Shown here: piece by piece, positions 6,870-18,100 of the stretch
How the letters are laid out: the number at the start of each line of letters is the position of its first letter
Position numbering within the stretch: position 1 is the stretch's first letter
Origin: an uncultured Clostridia bacterium
GTDB taxonomy: Bacteria > Bacillota > Clostridia > Oscillospirales > Acutalibacteraceae
DNA: 39,577 nt
Direction: 5' to 3'
Assembly (NCBI GenBank): GCA_946627725.1
Contig: CAMOVW010000005.1
Span: 1 to 39,577 of the forward strand
Notes under the pieces: model-generated
What the model saw: the letters and a program-made list of their open reading frames with translations, nothing else
What the model was told of the DNA's origin: nothing
Databases searched by the model: none
Translations under genes and position numbers: made by a program

Positions 6870-8690
6870 ATGAATCGGTACGGCCTGAAAAAATCTGAAT
6901 ATCTCCGCTGCGATATTTGCGCCGCGCTGCTCGGAGCGGCTTTGCTGGCGCTGTTTTTATATTGCGCGCGCCTTGGCGTGGCCTCAAACGACGAGGCTTA
7001 TTATTATACCGTCCCGCAGCGCATTCTGAACGGAGACAGGCTTCTTGTTGACGAATGGGGCATGACGCAGCTTGCGTATTTCCCCGCGCTGCTGCCGTAT
7101 TATTTATATACAAAAATCACCGGCGGCACGGCGGGGATCATATTGTTTATGCGGCTTGTTTTTGTTTGCGTTGATATGCTGTTTTATGCGTTTATGTATA
7201 TAAAGCTTCGCCGATGGAAATGGAGCGGACTGATTTCCGCGTTTTTGTTTTGCGCCGTTGTGCCGCAAACGATTTTCGCGCTTACCTATTATACCGTTGC
7301 GGCCATGGCGTTCTCTGCGGCGGCTCTGATTCTGATCCCGGCGGATAAACCGAAAAGCGTTCCCACGCTGGCGCTGTGCGGTGTGATAACCGCGTTGGGA
7401 ATACTGGAAGAGCCGCTTTTGATTATTGTATACATTATATATATTGCGGCGGTTGCGGCGGCAAGCTTAAAAAAACGGAACGCCGCACGTTGCGGACGTC
7501 ATCCCGTATTTGAGTTCAGAACGCTTTTGTTTATAAGCCTCGGCGCGTTTATCGTATTTGTTGTTTTTGTTTTGTATCTGCTGCTTTCCGGAAGCCTTTC
7601 CGGTTTGCGGATCACCCTGCCGTATCTTTTTACGGGCAGGGAAATGAACCGCGGCAATTTTATCGATCCCGCAAAGCTTTCACAGCTTATAAGGTATTTC
7701 GGATACGTCCCCTTCGGTCTGATCTGCCTGTGCTTCGGGGGTTCGCTGGCGTTTTGTTTGTTACGGCGCCGCAGCGAAATCATAAGATCGGCGCTGTTCG
7801 CGCTGTCCTGCGCGGCGGTAGGCGGCGCGTATATAAACGCCCTGTTTGTTTCCGGCGCGGGAAAAATATTTTCGTTTATCGCTTTTTTTCCGGCGCCGCT
7901 GCTTGCGGCGTCTGCCGTGTGGCTGCTTCTGTGCCGGGGCAGGACGGATAAAATGCGGGAGCTTTCAATGATCGTTGTTCTCGGCGTTCTTTACAGCGTT
8001 ATTGTTGACGTTTCTTCTTCCTTCGTGATCGGTACCGGAGGGATGATCGCGCAAATCGCGGGCGTTTATTGTTTTTCGGTTTTGTTTTCGGCTTCCGTAC
8101 AAACGGTCAAAACAAAAAAAGAGACGCTGCGGAAAGGGGTTGCGGTTTCGGCGGTCGCCTTGTCGTCGCTGTTCCTTTGCTGCAGTATCTTATGGCATGC
8201 GGCCTTTATCTGTTTGGAAACTGTTTATAAGCCGGTGGAAAAATTCTTTTCTCTCGGCGGCGGCAGCGTGGAGCTGAACTGCAGACTTACGGACGGCCCT
8301 TATAAAAATCTGTATACTACGGAGCACATATCCGTGGTGTACGGCGATATGCTTGAAGATCTCGATCAGATCAGGCAGAATTCGCAGGGCCTGCCTATGG
8401 CTGTAATGGAGCTGAATCCGTTTTTGTATCTGTATCCGGATTTGCCCTGCGGCGCTTATTCGGCATGGTATCAGGATCCTCACGAACGCAGCGCGCTGTA
8501 TTGGCGCGTATTGCCCGAACGCAGGCCCGGTTTTATCTATATCCCATATTCCGGCAATTATTTTTTCACGCCGCCGGGTTCAGCGCGCAGCCTGCCAGAG
8601 GACGTAAAAGCTGTTTTGAACGGGATATGCTCGTATACCTGCGGCAGGGGAAAGGCAGGCTTTATAATAAAAGTGGAAAGCTGGATCTGA
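6870..8690 (+). CDS. GT-C-like membrane glycosyltransferase (PMT/ArnT-like)
   Basis: A 606-residue polytopic protein starting at the ATG after AGGGGTG. After the first membrane segment (about residues 17-33) comes an external loop with an acidic pair, SNDEAYYYTVPQRI (D41, E42), then an amphipathic stretch leading to the next helix. This layout, with catalytic acids in the first loop, is typical of GT-C enzymes of the PMT/ArnT (GT39/GT83-like) type, which use lipid-linked sugars. Many hydrophobic segments follow to about residue 445, then a soluble C-terminal domain of about 150 residues, probably outside the cell. Acceptor and sugar cannot be read from sequence. It faces the paralogous membrane genes across a shared promoter region and ends upstream of the giant secreted protein gene, making that protein a conceivable acceptor. 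TTA codons are used freely, unlike the giant gene. Confidence 0.72.
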   Translation: MNRYGLKKSEYLRCDICAALLGAALLALFLYCARLGVASNDEAYYYTVPQRILNGDRLLVDEWGMTQLAYFPALLPYYLYTKITGGTAGIILFMRLVFVCVDMLFYAFMYIKLRRWKWSGLISAFLFCAVVPQTIFALTYYTVAAMAFSAAALILIPADKPKSVPTLALCGVITALGILEEPLLIIVYIIYIAAVAAASLKKRNAARCGRHPVFEFRTLLFISLGAFIVFVVFVLYLLLSGSLSGLRITLPYLFTGREMNRGNFIDPAKLSQLIRYFGYVPFGLICLCFGGSLAFCLLRRRSEIIRSALFALSCAAVGGAYINALFVSGAGKIFSFIAFFPAPLLAASAVWLLLCRGRTDKMRELSMIVVLGVLYSVIVDVSSSFVIGTGGMIAQIAGVYCFSVLFSASVQTVKTKKETLRKGVAVSAVALSSLFLCCSILWHAAFICLETVYKPVEKFFSLGGGSVELNCRLTDGPYKNLYTTEHISVVYGDMLEDLDQIRQNSQGLPMAVMELNPFLYLYPDLPCGAYSAWYQDPHERSALYWRVLPERRPGFIYIPYSGNYFFTPPGSARSLPEDVKAVLNGICSYTCGRGKAGFIIKVESWI

Positions 8691-8815
8691 TTGACGCTTC
8701 CGGCGTGGTTCTGCCTTTCACAGCAAGTGAACGGCCGCGGATGCGGAAAACGCGCCTGCAGGTCACATGATATTGTGGATGGTATCTTTTTTCATATCAA
8801 CATGTATGGATTTTT

Positions 8816-8847
8816 GGGCAAAAACACGTGTTTTTGTCCCTTTTTTT
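8816..8847 (+). terminator. Intrinsic terminator between the GT-C-like gene and the giant gene
   Basis: The arms GGGCAAAAACAC and GTGTTTTTGTCCC pair over 12 bp with one bulged base, followed by seven T (8841-8847). It separates the glycosyltransferase transcript from the giant gene's own promoter. Confidence 0.85.
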
Positions 8848-8850
8848 GTG

Positions 8851-8892
8851 AAAATCGCAACAAAAAATGATTTTGTTCACAAAATTGCAACA
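8851..8892 (+). promoter_or_regulatory. Two direct repeats AAAATYGCAACA upstream of the giant gene promoter
   Basis: AAAATCGCAACA (8851-8862) and AAAATTGCAACA (8881-8892) are exactly 30 bp apart, close to three helical turns, about 95-135 bp before the -35 box. The surrounding 8841-8984 is strongly AT-rich. A regulator site is plausible; nothing identifies the protein. Confidence 0.35.
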
Positions 8893-8984
8893 GTTCATTC
8901 ACAATCACAAGAAAGCAGATAAAATTTGGATATATTGTCTATATTCAAAGTTAATATTTGTGCAAAACAGCAAAGATGCAATTG

Positions 8985-9014
8985 TTGACAATGCCGGAAA
9001 GTTTGAAGTATAAT
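8985..9014 (+). promoter_or_regulatory. Promoter of the giant secreted protein gene
   Basis: TTGACA (8985-8990), an 18-bp spacer and TATAAT (9009-9014), both perfect hexamers. Transcription is expected from about 9021, giving a 5' UTR of about 93 nt. Confidence 0.85.
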
Positions 9015-9032
9015 AATGATGATATAGTATAG

Positions 9033-9095
9033 CCGAAGTGCCCCCAAATGGAGGGGCTTTCGGTAATTTGCTATAAACATTGCAATTTTTTGCAA
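9033..9095 (+). promoter_or_regulatory. Structured 5' UTR of the giant gene
   Basis: Two hairpins are visible: CCGAA..GCCCC pairing with GGGGC..TTCGG (about 9034-9062), and TTGCAA-TTTT-TTGCAA (9080-9095) just before the Shine-Dalgarno AGAAGGAG (9099-9106). They could stabilise the long mRNA or control initiation. I do not recognise a known riboswitch. Confidence 0.4.
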
Positions 9096-9113
9096 ACAGA
9101 AGGAGTGTTACGT

Positions 9114-12100
9114 ATGGGAACAAAGGCTAAGCTTTCTACGAAAGTTATTAGCATTGTCCTCTCGGCCCTGATGGCGTTCAGCTGCGTTTACGTGGCTTTA
9201 CCCACTCTTGCGCCGAAAGCCTTTGCCGCCACTGCCGAGGAAAAAGCCTGGCAGGAACTGCACGACGCGTTTGAGTCTGCGTTCAACGGCGGTTACCTGA
9301 GCACCAAAGATTGGGCCGGGATCTCATCGTCGAACGGCGCCGTTACGGTGACCGACGGCACGAAAAACGGTTATGCGTACCGTATCGTTGCCGCCATCGG
9401 CGAGGTGATTGAGCTCATCGGTACGGGCAAGCACAACAGCGAGCTGATCGCAACGATCACCTCCACCCTTGCCGCCGATTACGATATGGCGCTCAACACC
9501 TATCAGGCCAACTTCCTGAACACGGTGCTCGATACCAGCGGCACTTACGGTGCTTATACCCCGGATAACATCTGGAACGGTACCTCCGCCGCCATGGCCG
9601 AGAACCTGACCGCGCAGACGATCACGATCACTGCCAACCGCGAAGAGAGCGCCGCTATCCTTTCGGATTTCGAAAGCATCAACGCGCTTGCAGAGGCGGG
9701 CTATAAGATCAGCAAATCTTATACGATCACGATCAACGCCGCGGCGCAGGCCTGCGAATCGAACAACGGCGCCGAAACCGGCGCTTACTACGCCAACAGC
9801 TCCGTGGCCGCCGCTCCGGCAACGCCCGTAGAGGCGTCCGCGAAAGCGCAGCTGCAGAAGATCAAGGCGTATCTGGACTACGTTGGTACCGACGAGTTCA
9901 AAAACCCGTTCGATGCGTGGTACAACAACGGCAACGCCGCGAATACCGCTTCTCTTTACCAGCTGACCTCCGCGCAGATCAATACGCTGCAGACCGGCTA
10001 CGGCGCCGTGCGCTCCGCTGCTGAAACCTGCGACGCGGTTTACGTGGAAGAGTATATCGGCTCAAACATCTATGCCGCGCATCAGCAGTTCATAACGGCT
10101 GCCGCAAACGCGCTGCAGGTGGTTGGGTATAAAGATTACGTGGCATGGCTGGTGAACGGCGCGCCTCTGGGCGGCTCCACCCGCAACCGCGACGATTTCG
10201 ATACCTCTCTGCCCGATACCATTGAAAAGGTGCTCGCGCAGGCGGAGTCGAACCGTGACGCTCTGAATTCCGCAAGCGCCTCTGCAATTGCCATCCTCGA
10301 AGGGCTCTATCCCGGTTTCGACGCGGACGGCTCTTACAACGTAGACGACAGCGCTACCTATTATATGAACTATGCGAACTACATCCGCTACCTGAGCAGC
10401 CTGCTGTATAACTACTATCTGCAGGAGATCAAGGCCGGCGCGAATGTGCTTCTGAACAACGGCGCTTCCACTACCTACTCCTTCTCTAACAAATCTTCGC
10501 AGTTCTTTAAGCTGTTGAGCAATTCCGTGGGCGCGGGTTATCAGGAGGGTACCAAATACGTGCTTACCTCCGATTCTCATATCGATCAGGATAAAACGTA
10601 TTATACCCCCGACGCCACTTACAGCTACGCTGCCACCGCAGACGTGAAGGTGGACGGCGAGAAACGCTACTTCACCAACTGGGCGAAAGTGGAATCTCCC
10701 GTGGCTTCCGGCCTGGCCGGTTATTATGAGGACGTTGAGGTGTTTACCTACGCCCTTACCGAAGATACCGAGCTGAAGGACGGCACTGCCTATTATACCC
10801 TTGCGGACGGCGTTTACACCGCCGTGGAAGAGCCCGTTGCCGAAAACCTCGGCACGTACTATGTGCGCACCGGTTCTTATCACGAGTATCAGAAAACCGC
10901 CGATACCGCTGTAAGCGCTACCAAGGTGTATTACGCGCAGGGCGAGTACACCGTTGTAACCTCTCCTTCTGACGCATATATCGGCACCTATGCCGAAAGA
11001 ACCGCCCAGTATTCTTATCAGCCGACTGCCGATAAGGTTCTTATGAGCGGCAAAACCTATTACACCGCCGCAGGTGAAGAGATCGAAGAGCCCACCCTCG
11101 ACGATATCGCCACCTACTACGAAATGAAGTTCAAGGTTGTTGCGGCCCCCACCGCCCCGTATCTGTTTGATTACTACGAGGTGGAGGGCGCCTACTACGG
11201 CCTGAAGGGCGTAGGCAACGGCGAATACGTTTCCGCCGACTACGATTACAGCGAAACCGAGTGCCCGATCGACGATACCGATCTTGACGCTCTGTATACC
11301 TTCTTCGCCAACGCCGTTACCATGATCGGCAAAGCGCGCAGCTATGGTGTGAACATCAGCAACTACATGGATTCCACCTTCGTTAATGAGATTTCCGAGA
11401 TGGCTGAAGCGCTTCGCACCGAGCAGATCAGCCGCGGCCGCATCACGGAAGCGTTCCTTGCCGATTACGAGCCTGCCGGCAGCATGATGGCCGGTTACGT
11501 AAAGGGCGGCAAGAGCATCCAGACGCTGTATAATGACCTTAAGACCATGGAAGCGCTCCGCTCCACGCTGCGCTCCCGCTACAGCTGGTTCGCCTCCGAT
11601 CCCCGCGACGCCGCGATGGGCAACTTCATTACCGAGCTGTATAACGAGATCTACGACCGCGTTCAGGCGCAGTATATCGAGATCCAGAACGAGTACAGAG
11701 AGTATAACAATGTAAACGTTCGCAACTACTATCAGCTGAAGCAGAACCTGAACCGTGTGAACGATCTCACCGGAACCTACAACGGCTCCTCTGTGAAGAT
11801 CCTCACCTTCATCGGCCAGAGCTATACTGCGGGCAAGATCAGCGGCACCAACGACAAGGGCTTTGCCCGCGACGCCAACCATCTTGCGCTGGTTTACTAT
11901 AACAGCAGCACGTACGCATATGCGGGTACTGCGCTGAGCACCATTACCACCGGCGTTACCAACTTCAACGTGAACGGCGCCGCAGGCGCGGTTTCCGGCA
12001 ATCAGTATTCCCACGCCAACATCACCCGCTATCCCATGGATGAGGACTGGGTGCATAACGTGGCTTACACCGCATACTTCACCTCCAAGAGCACTCCCAC

Positions 12101-15100
12101 CTCCGGCAACTACAACAGCGTGCTCAGCACCGTGCAGAAGCTGGATAACTTCCTGAAGAGCAGCGACTTTGTTAAACTGCTCGGCTCTGATGAAAAGGGT
12201 AAGAATATCACCACCCTCACCGCGTTCATTCAGGATATCCTTGCGGAGAACCTGTTCTCCAATAAGATGCTGGATACCCTTCTCGGGCTCCTGTTCCCGC
12301 TGCTTACCTCGATCTTTGACGAGACTCTTCCCTCTATGCTTGCAACCAAGATTCAGGGTAAGAGGATAAGCGATTTCGCGACCGATACGGGTAGCTTCTA
12401 TGTAAACGGCGGTATTCTTTGGTTCTATTTCAACGGCTACACCACCGCGTGGAGCGAAAACGCGGACGGCGGCGTTACCGGAACCTATACCGGCGGTTCT
12501 CCCTCAAACTATCTCACAAACAATTTTGTTGACGTAACCTCCAAGGCTGCGGGTATCTATATTTATCCTTCAACCCTCGGCAGCTATTTCCAGAATATTA
12601 CTACATCTGCCGGGCTCACCGCAGCGCAGGTAAATCTTGTAAAGGCCATCGGCCAGAAGATCAGCGCTGTTGGCAACACCACCATGCAGTGGAACAATTA
12701 TCACGGGCGCAACGCCTGGGATAAGTTCAAAGACGCGGACGGCGAATTTGTCTTCAACGGCGGCAACGGCTTTGATTGGGGCGTGGACGCGCAAACCTCC
12801 TTCGACGGCAAATATAATCAGTTCAAGGCGATGCTGGGCGCTATGCTCGGTTCCGCTATCGGTATTCTGCGCGCGCTGTTCGGTGATCAGACGTTCTCGC
12901 TGAACATGAACGGCAGCTATAACGAAGGAAAGAACCTTCTGTACGGCCATGTTGAGGATCTTGACGTCGGATATGATTTGGGAATCTTAGGCACGCCCAA
13001 ATCTACCGGTAACTGGCTTGACGTAGGTAACATTCAAGCAAGCCTTTCCATCCCCGGCCTGAACCTGTATAAGGTTGTATGGATCCCGCTGATGGAAGCG
13101 CTCGGTATGAACATGGGCGCCGACGGCGTATTTACCTGGTCCGTGCCCAACGTATCCGGCAACTTTACAGGCCCCGCGCTCGCCGGATATCTGATCGATC
13201 CCGTTTATCAATTGGTTCTCGCGATCAGTAATAAGCCCGTTGAGTCGGTATGCAAGCTGCTTCCCAACCTTGCGTATCACCTTCTGAACAACAGCATCCA
13301 GAACCTGTTGAGCATCAACATCAATATCAACCTCGTTCTCAGCGATCTTTCCATTAAAGACGCCGGCGGCGGTATTGCAGCCTATGCGGCAAGCTGGGAT
13401 TGGGTAAAGAGAATCATCCTCAACGCAGCGAAGGACGCGCTGAATTTCAACATCCCCGTGGCCCTCGGCGACATGCTGAATCTTGAAGACCTTCTCGGCT
13501 TCAGCCTCAGAGATCTCAATACGGTACTTGCCGGCGTGCTCGGCATGATCAAGGAAGACAGCGACGCCGTTTACGAAGTGCAGATCGGCACAGACGCCGA
13601 CGGCAATCCCATTATGGAAAAGCGCTGCCGCTATCTGCCCGGTATCGGCACCGGTAAGCTTGCCACGATGTTCAAGAGCGGCGGCTTTGTAACCAACGCT
13701 TCCACCAACGGCGCCCGTCCCAACGGCGTTACCAGAACCTATGTGAAAGCGGATGTGGAATATGTGTTCTACGCCATCTTCAACTACGTGTTCCGCGCCG
13801 CGCAGACCAAGGGCGGTCTGGCTGATATCTTTGCGCTGATCGAAGCCCTTGCAGGCTCCAACGTGGGCGAGAATATCCCTGCCATCGTTTACTCTCTGGT
13901 AGAGGGCATCGAGAGCGCGGACCTTGCGTTCGCCGCTCTGATCGAGCTGCTCAACGAACCGGAGTATTCGGTATCCGGCTACAACTGGTATAAGAAGTCC
14001 GCCTCTAACCAGCCCACCATCAACTGGTCTACCACCACCTTCACATATCTCAATTACTCCAACAAGTGGACCAGTGAAAAAGCTAAATACATTTATAATA
14101 ACGTAGACAACATCGTAAACGCCGTTGTGAACATGATCACCCCTGAAAGCCTTGAGGACTTCGGCGGCGACGTGAACGTATGGCTCGATAAGACCATCAA
14201 CTCCATGTTCAACAACGAAGGCATCATGAATGTGGTTGAGATCGTTACCACCATCGCCAACGCCATGAAGGGCATGAACGGCCTTGTGAAGCTGCTGCGT
14301 CAGCAGCTCACCAGCTCCGTTGCCTCCGACCCCGAGGTGAACATCTACGCATGGTATAACGTATTCGGCTATATTTACGACGATTACCGCAACGTTGAGC
14401 TGGAGCAGAACCAGTTCCTCGCTTACAACCAGATCGCAAAGCAGGTTTACGTTTATGAGGCCGTGGCCAAGGATAAGGAAGTTGAAAACTTTGTGGCTTC
14501 CCTGAAGGCCGGCACGCAGGCGCAGACCAACAAGTCTGCTTCCGATTATCTGCCCTACACGTGGAAGATCGTTTCCGCGTATCCCGTTGCGCCCGGCGAA
14601 AGCATCCCGTGGACCATCAACGGTCAGGTGATGAGCCGCTCCAATATCGTTCCTTATAACAAGAACGCCACCAACGACGCTTACCAGGTATACGAGAACC
14701 TGTTCTCTAACGTCCGCTGGACCGAAGCCACCGATCCCAGCGGCGGCGAAGACCCGTATTACACCTGGGAAATCAAGCTGACTGCCGATACCATCAGCCA
14801 CCTGAAGGTGAACGGCACCACGCTGACCAGAAACGGCAATACCTATATTGACGACGGCGTATCCTACACCGTTGGCAGCTGGTATCCGCTGGTAGACGGC
14901 GGCAAGATTGACGATCCCACCTCCGAGAACGCCCGCGCTGTATTCAGCGCCGTGTTCAGCGAACTGATCGGGCCGTTCTCCACGCTGTTCGGCTTCATCC
15001 TGTACGGCAAGGATCTGAACCTCTTCGGCGGCAACCTTACCATTCAGGGCTACAACGGCTATAACCACGCTCTGATCCCGTTCCTTGAGGCGCTGGGCAT

Positions 15101-18100
15101 CTACGATCTGAAGACCGAAGCCCAGATGAATGCCTATCTGAACAGCAACGGTACCCGCGCCGCTTTCGATTACCTTGTGAACAAGCTGTTTGAGGGTATG
15201 GATGAGCTGCTTACCGACGACCGCGTTTACGACGCCGACGGCAACGTGGTTTCCGGCAAGGGCGCGTTCCAGAAGCTGGTAGACGTACTGCCGCACCTGT
15301 TCTACTTCCTGCAGAGCGACGGTCTTACCACCGTGATCAAGAACTCCCTGATGTTTGTATGGCAGCTGCTCGATACACTGCGTCCCATTGCGAACATCAA
15401 TCTTGACGATATCATCCACGCGGCGCTCTGCCGCATCCTCGGCTACGTTTACAAGGCCGAAGGCAGATACGCGCACAATAACCTTACCACCGCGCTGCTC
15501 GAAATGATCGGCATCGACGAGGCCAAGTATACGGCTGCCGCCGCCACCCGCGACGCCGCCAAGGTATCTGCCATCTTCGATTTCTCGCTGCAGCACATGA
15601 CGCTGCAGGGCGTATATCGCCTTGTGACTGGCCTTACGGGCCTGAACATCTATCCTCTTACCTATGCGCTTGAGGGTATGGTTGAGGTTGCTATTGCCAA
15701 CGATCTTCTGAAAGAACTGACATACAGCGCCACCCAGAATGAAGAGTGGAGATATACGAGCTATCTTGTACCCAATACCTCCAATACCTACAGAACTTAT
15801 ACGCTGAACTTCCCGGGTCAGGATACCATCACCGTTACCCTTGAAGCGCTGCTGGATATCCTCAAGTACGAGGGCAATGCGGCCGCGCTCGACGAGCTGA
15901 TGGGCACTGTTAACGATTATCTGCCCGGTTCCATGAACCTGCTCACCGGCGAAGGCCTCGGCGGTCTGATCCAGGCCATCGTCAAGATCCTGGACGACCA
16001 GCCCTACGGTATCGAAGTTGAAAGACCCAACTGGGACTACATCTTTGAGAACCAGCGCGTGATCTATGCCGACGGCAACGAGCGCGCATGGGCCGACATC
16101 ATCACCACCAACGAGAAGCAGCCCGATTCCGCTTCCCGCTGGGCTGCCCTCACCGCGATCACCAACGTAAACAACTACGATTTCAGCCGCTATCACGCGC
16201 AGACCCTGTATAACCTGCAGTATCTCACCAGCTGGACCGAGGATACCGCCGAAGCCACCTATGAGGTGCTCTCCAGCGTACTCGATTACGTTGTATCCCT
16301 GATCGACCTTTCCGATATGTTTGAGGAAGGCACCGACGTATCCACCTTCAGCGCCGTTGTGGACGCCCTTCTGAGCCAGAAGGTATTCACGCCGGATCTG
16401 ATGATAAGCCTGCTGGATATGCTTGCCAACGTATACACCTACCTGCCGGACGATCTGCTTGACGTTATCAATCACCTGCTCACCGATAACGCCGCGGAAG
16501 GCGCTACCGTAGATATGTTCGCATGGCGCGACGCCGGTTACATCATTCAGGATTATCCGTGGAATGAGGACGGAACGCAGGATACCACCGCCGATAAGGT
16601 ATGGCAGGCCAACCGTAACTACGATTGGTTTGTGGAAGGCAACGCCAAGTACATCAACAGCGAAAGCACCTTTATCGACGCCATCGGCGAACTGCTTAAA
16701 CCTGCAGGCACCCTGTTCGCGCTGATCTTCCTGAACGAAGACTACGATCTGCTGGAGTCCATGAACACAAACTCCGCAAACAATTACGACAGCGTTGTGA
16801 TCAACGCCACCGCCGCGTACGCCACCGCTCTTGTGCCGATCTTTGAGGCGCTGGGTGTGGATCTTACGAATTATCAGCCCTCTAAGTATGATAACGGCGA
16901 CGGCACCTATAACGGCAGCCTGTTCATCACCGACCTTGTTGAGATCATCGATACCCTGTTCAAGGATATCATCTACGGTCCCAACGGCCAGGGCGGCCCC
17001 GTGATGTGGATCATCGAAAACCTGCCCAATATCATCTACTTCATCAACGCCGACGGCCTTAAGGCCTCCATCAATAACGTGTTCGGCTCCATCAACGGCG
17101 TGCTTGACGCCATCGAGACCGTTGTGAAGCTGCCCGTCGACTTCCACAACCTGCTTGATTCCGGTTTGGATCTTACCGATATTACCATGGAAGGTATCTT
17201 CGGCATGATCTACTCCCTTACCAAGAGCTATGCGGACGACGGCACCGTGATCCCCGGCCTCTACATGAGCCCGAGCCTGCTCAGCTACATCCAGAGCATT
17301 TACATCGGTAAGATCGAGGCCTTCACCTCCGCAAACGGCTATCAGAGCTTCCGTATGACCTACAGCCATACGGGCGACGAGAGAGCGGAAGAAGAGCACG
17401 ATATGATCACTATTCTGCTCGCCACCCTGCTTGAGTACGCTACCGATTCCGGCACGTTCTACGATAACGTAGACAGCCACGGCAACGAGATCGCATACAA
17501 CAACGCCGAAGCCCTCGATCGGCTCCTGTTCAAGGATTCCGATATGGAAGGCCTGATCGGTCAGGTAATCCACGCCCTCAGAAATCCCGAGGCGCTGGTA
17601 GTTACCGACATGGATTGGAATTACTTCAACCACGACGTGACCCTTACCACCGATACGGCGGCGGAACCCGTAACCGTACCTTACTATGCGTTCCAGTATC
17701 TGAACTGGACCACCGAATGGACCTACACCAAGGCCGAAACCGCTTCGGATGAATTTGAAAACCTGATTTTCCAGGTGCTCAAGATGCTCGTTCCTTCCAA
17801 TGAGGACGATATCGAAGAAGGCTCTCTGATGGAAAAGGTGAAGAACGCCGATGATATGGGCGATATCCTCTCCATCGACTTCATCTTCTCCGGCGATCTG
17901 CTGAATACGGTTCTCGACTTTGTAGCCAACCTGCTCTACGGTGAAGACAGCAAGCTGAACGAAGATATGATCAAGCTGATCGGCTACGTTCTCGGCGGCG
18001 ATCTCACCCAGTGGAACGGCACCGCTTACGCTTTCGATACCGTTGAAGCGAACGCCGACGGCACATGGACCCTGCCCGCAGGCGCCCAGCCCGAAACCAT

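Noticed and set aside
8465-8770. Plus-strand ORF of 101 codons at the end of the GT-C-like gene
   Set aside because: Out-of-frame overlap with the glycosyltransferase reading frame and no ribosome binding site.
9021-9113. Possible riboswitch (for example cyclic di-GMP) in the giant gene leader
   Set aside because: Two hairpins are present, but no conserved riboswitch core that I could recognise.
10062-12056. Minus-strand ORF of 664 codons inside the giant gene
   Set aside because: Same in-register shadow effect; no initiation signals.
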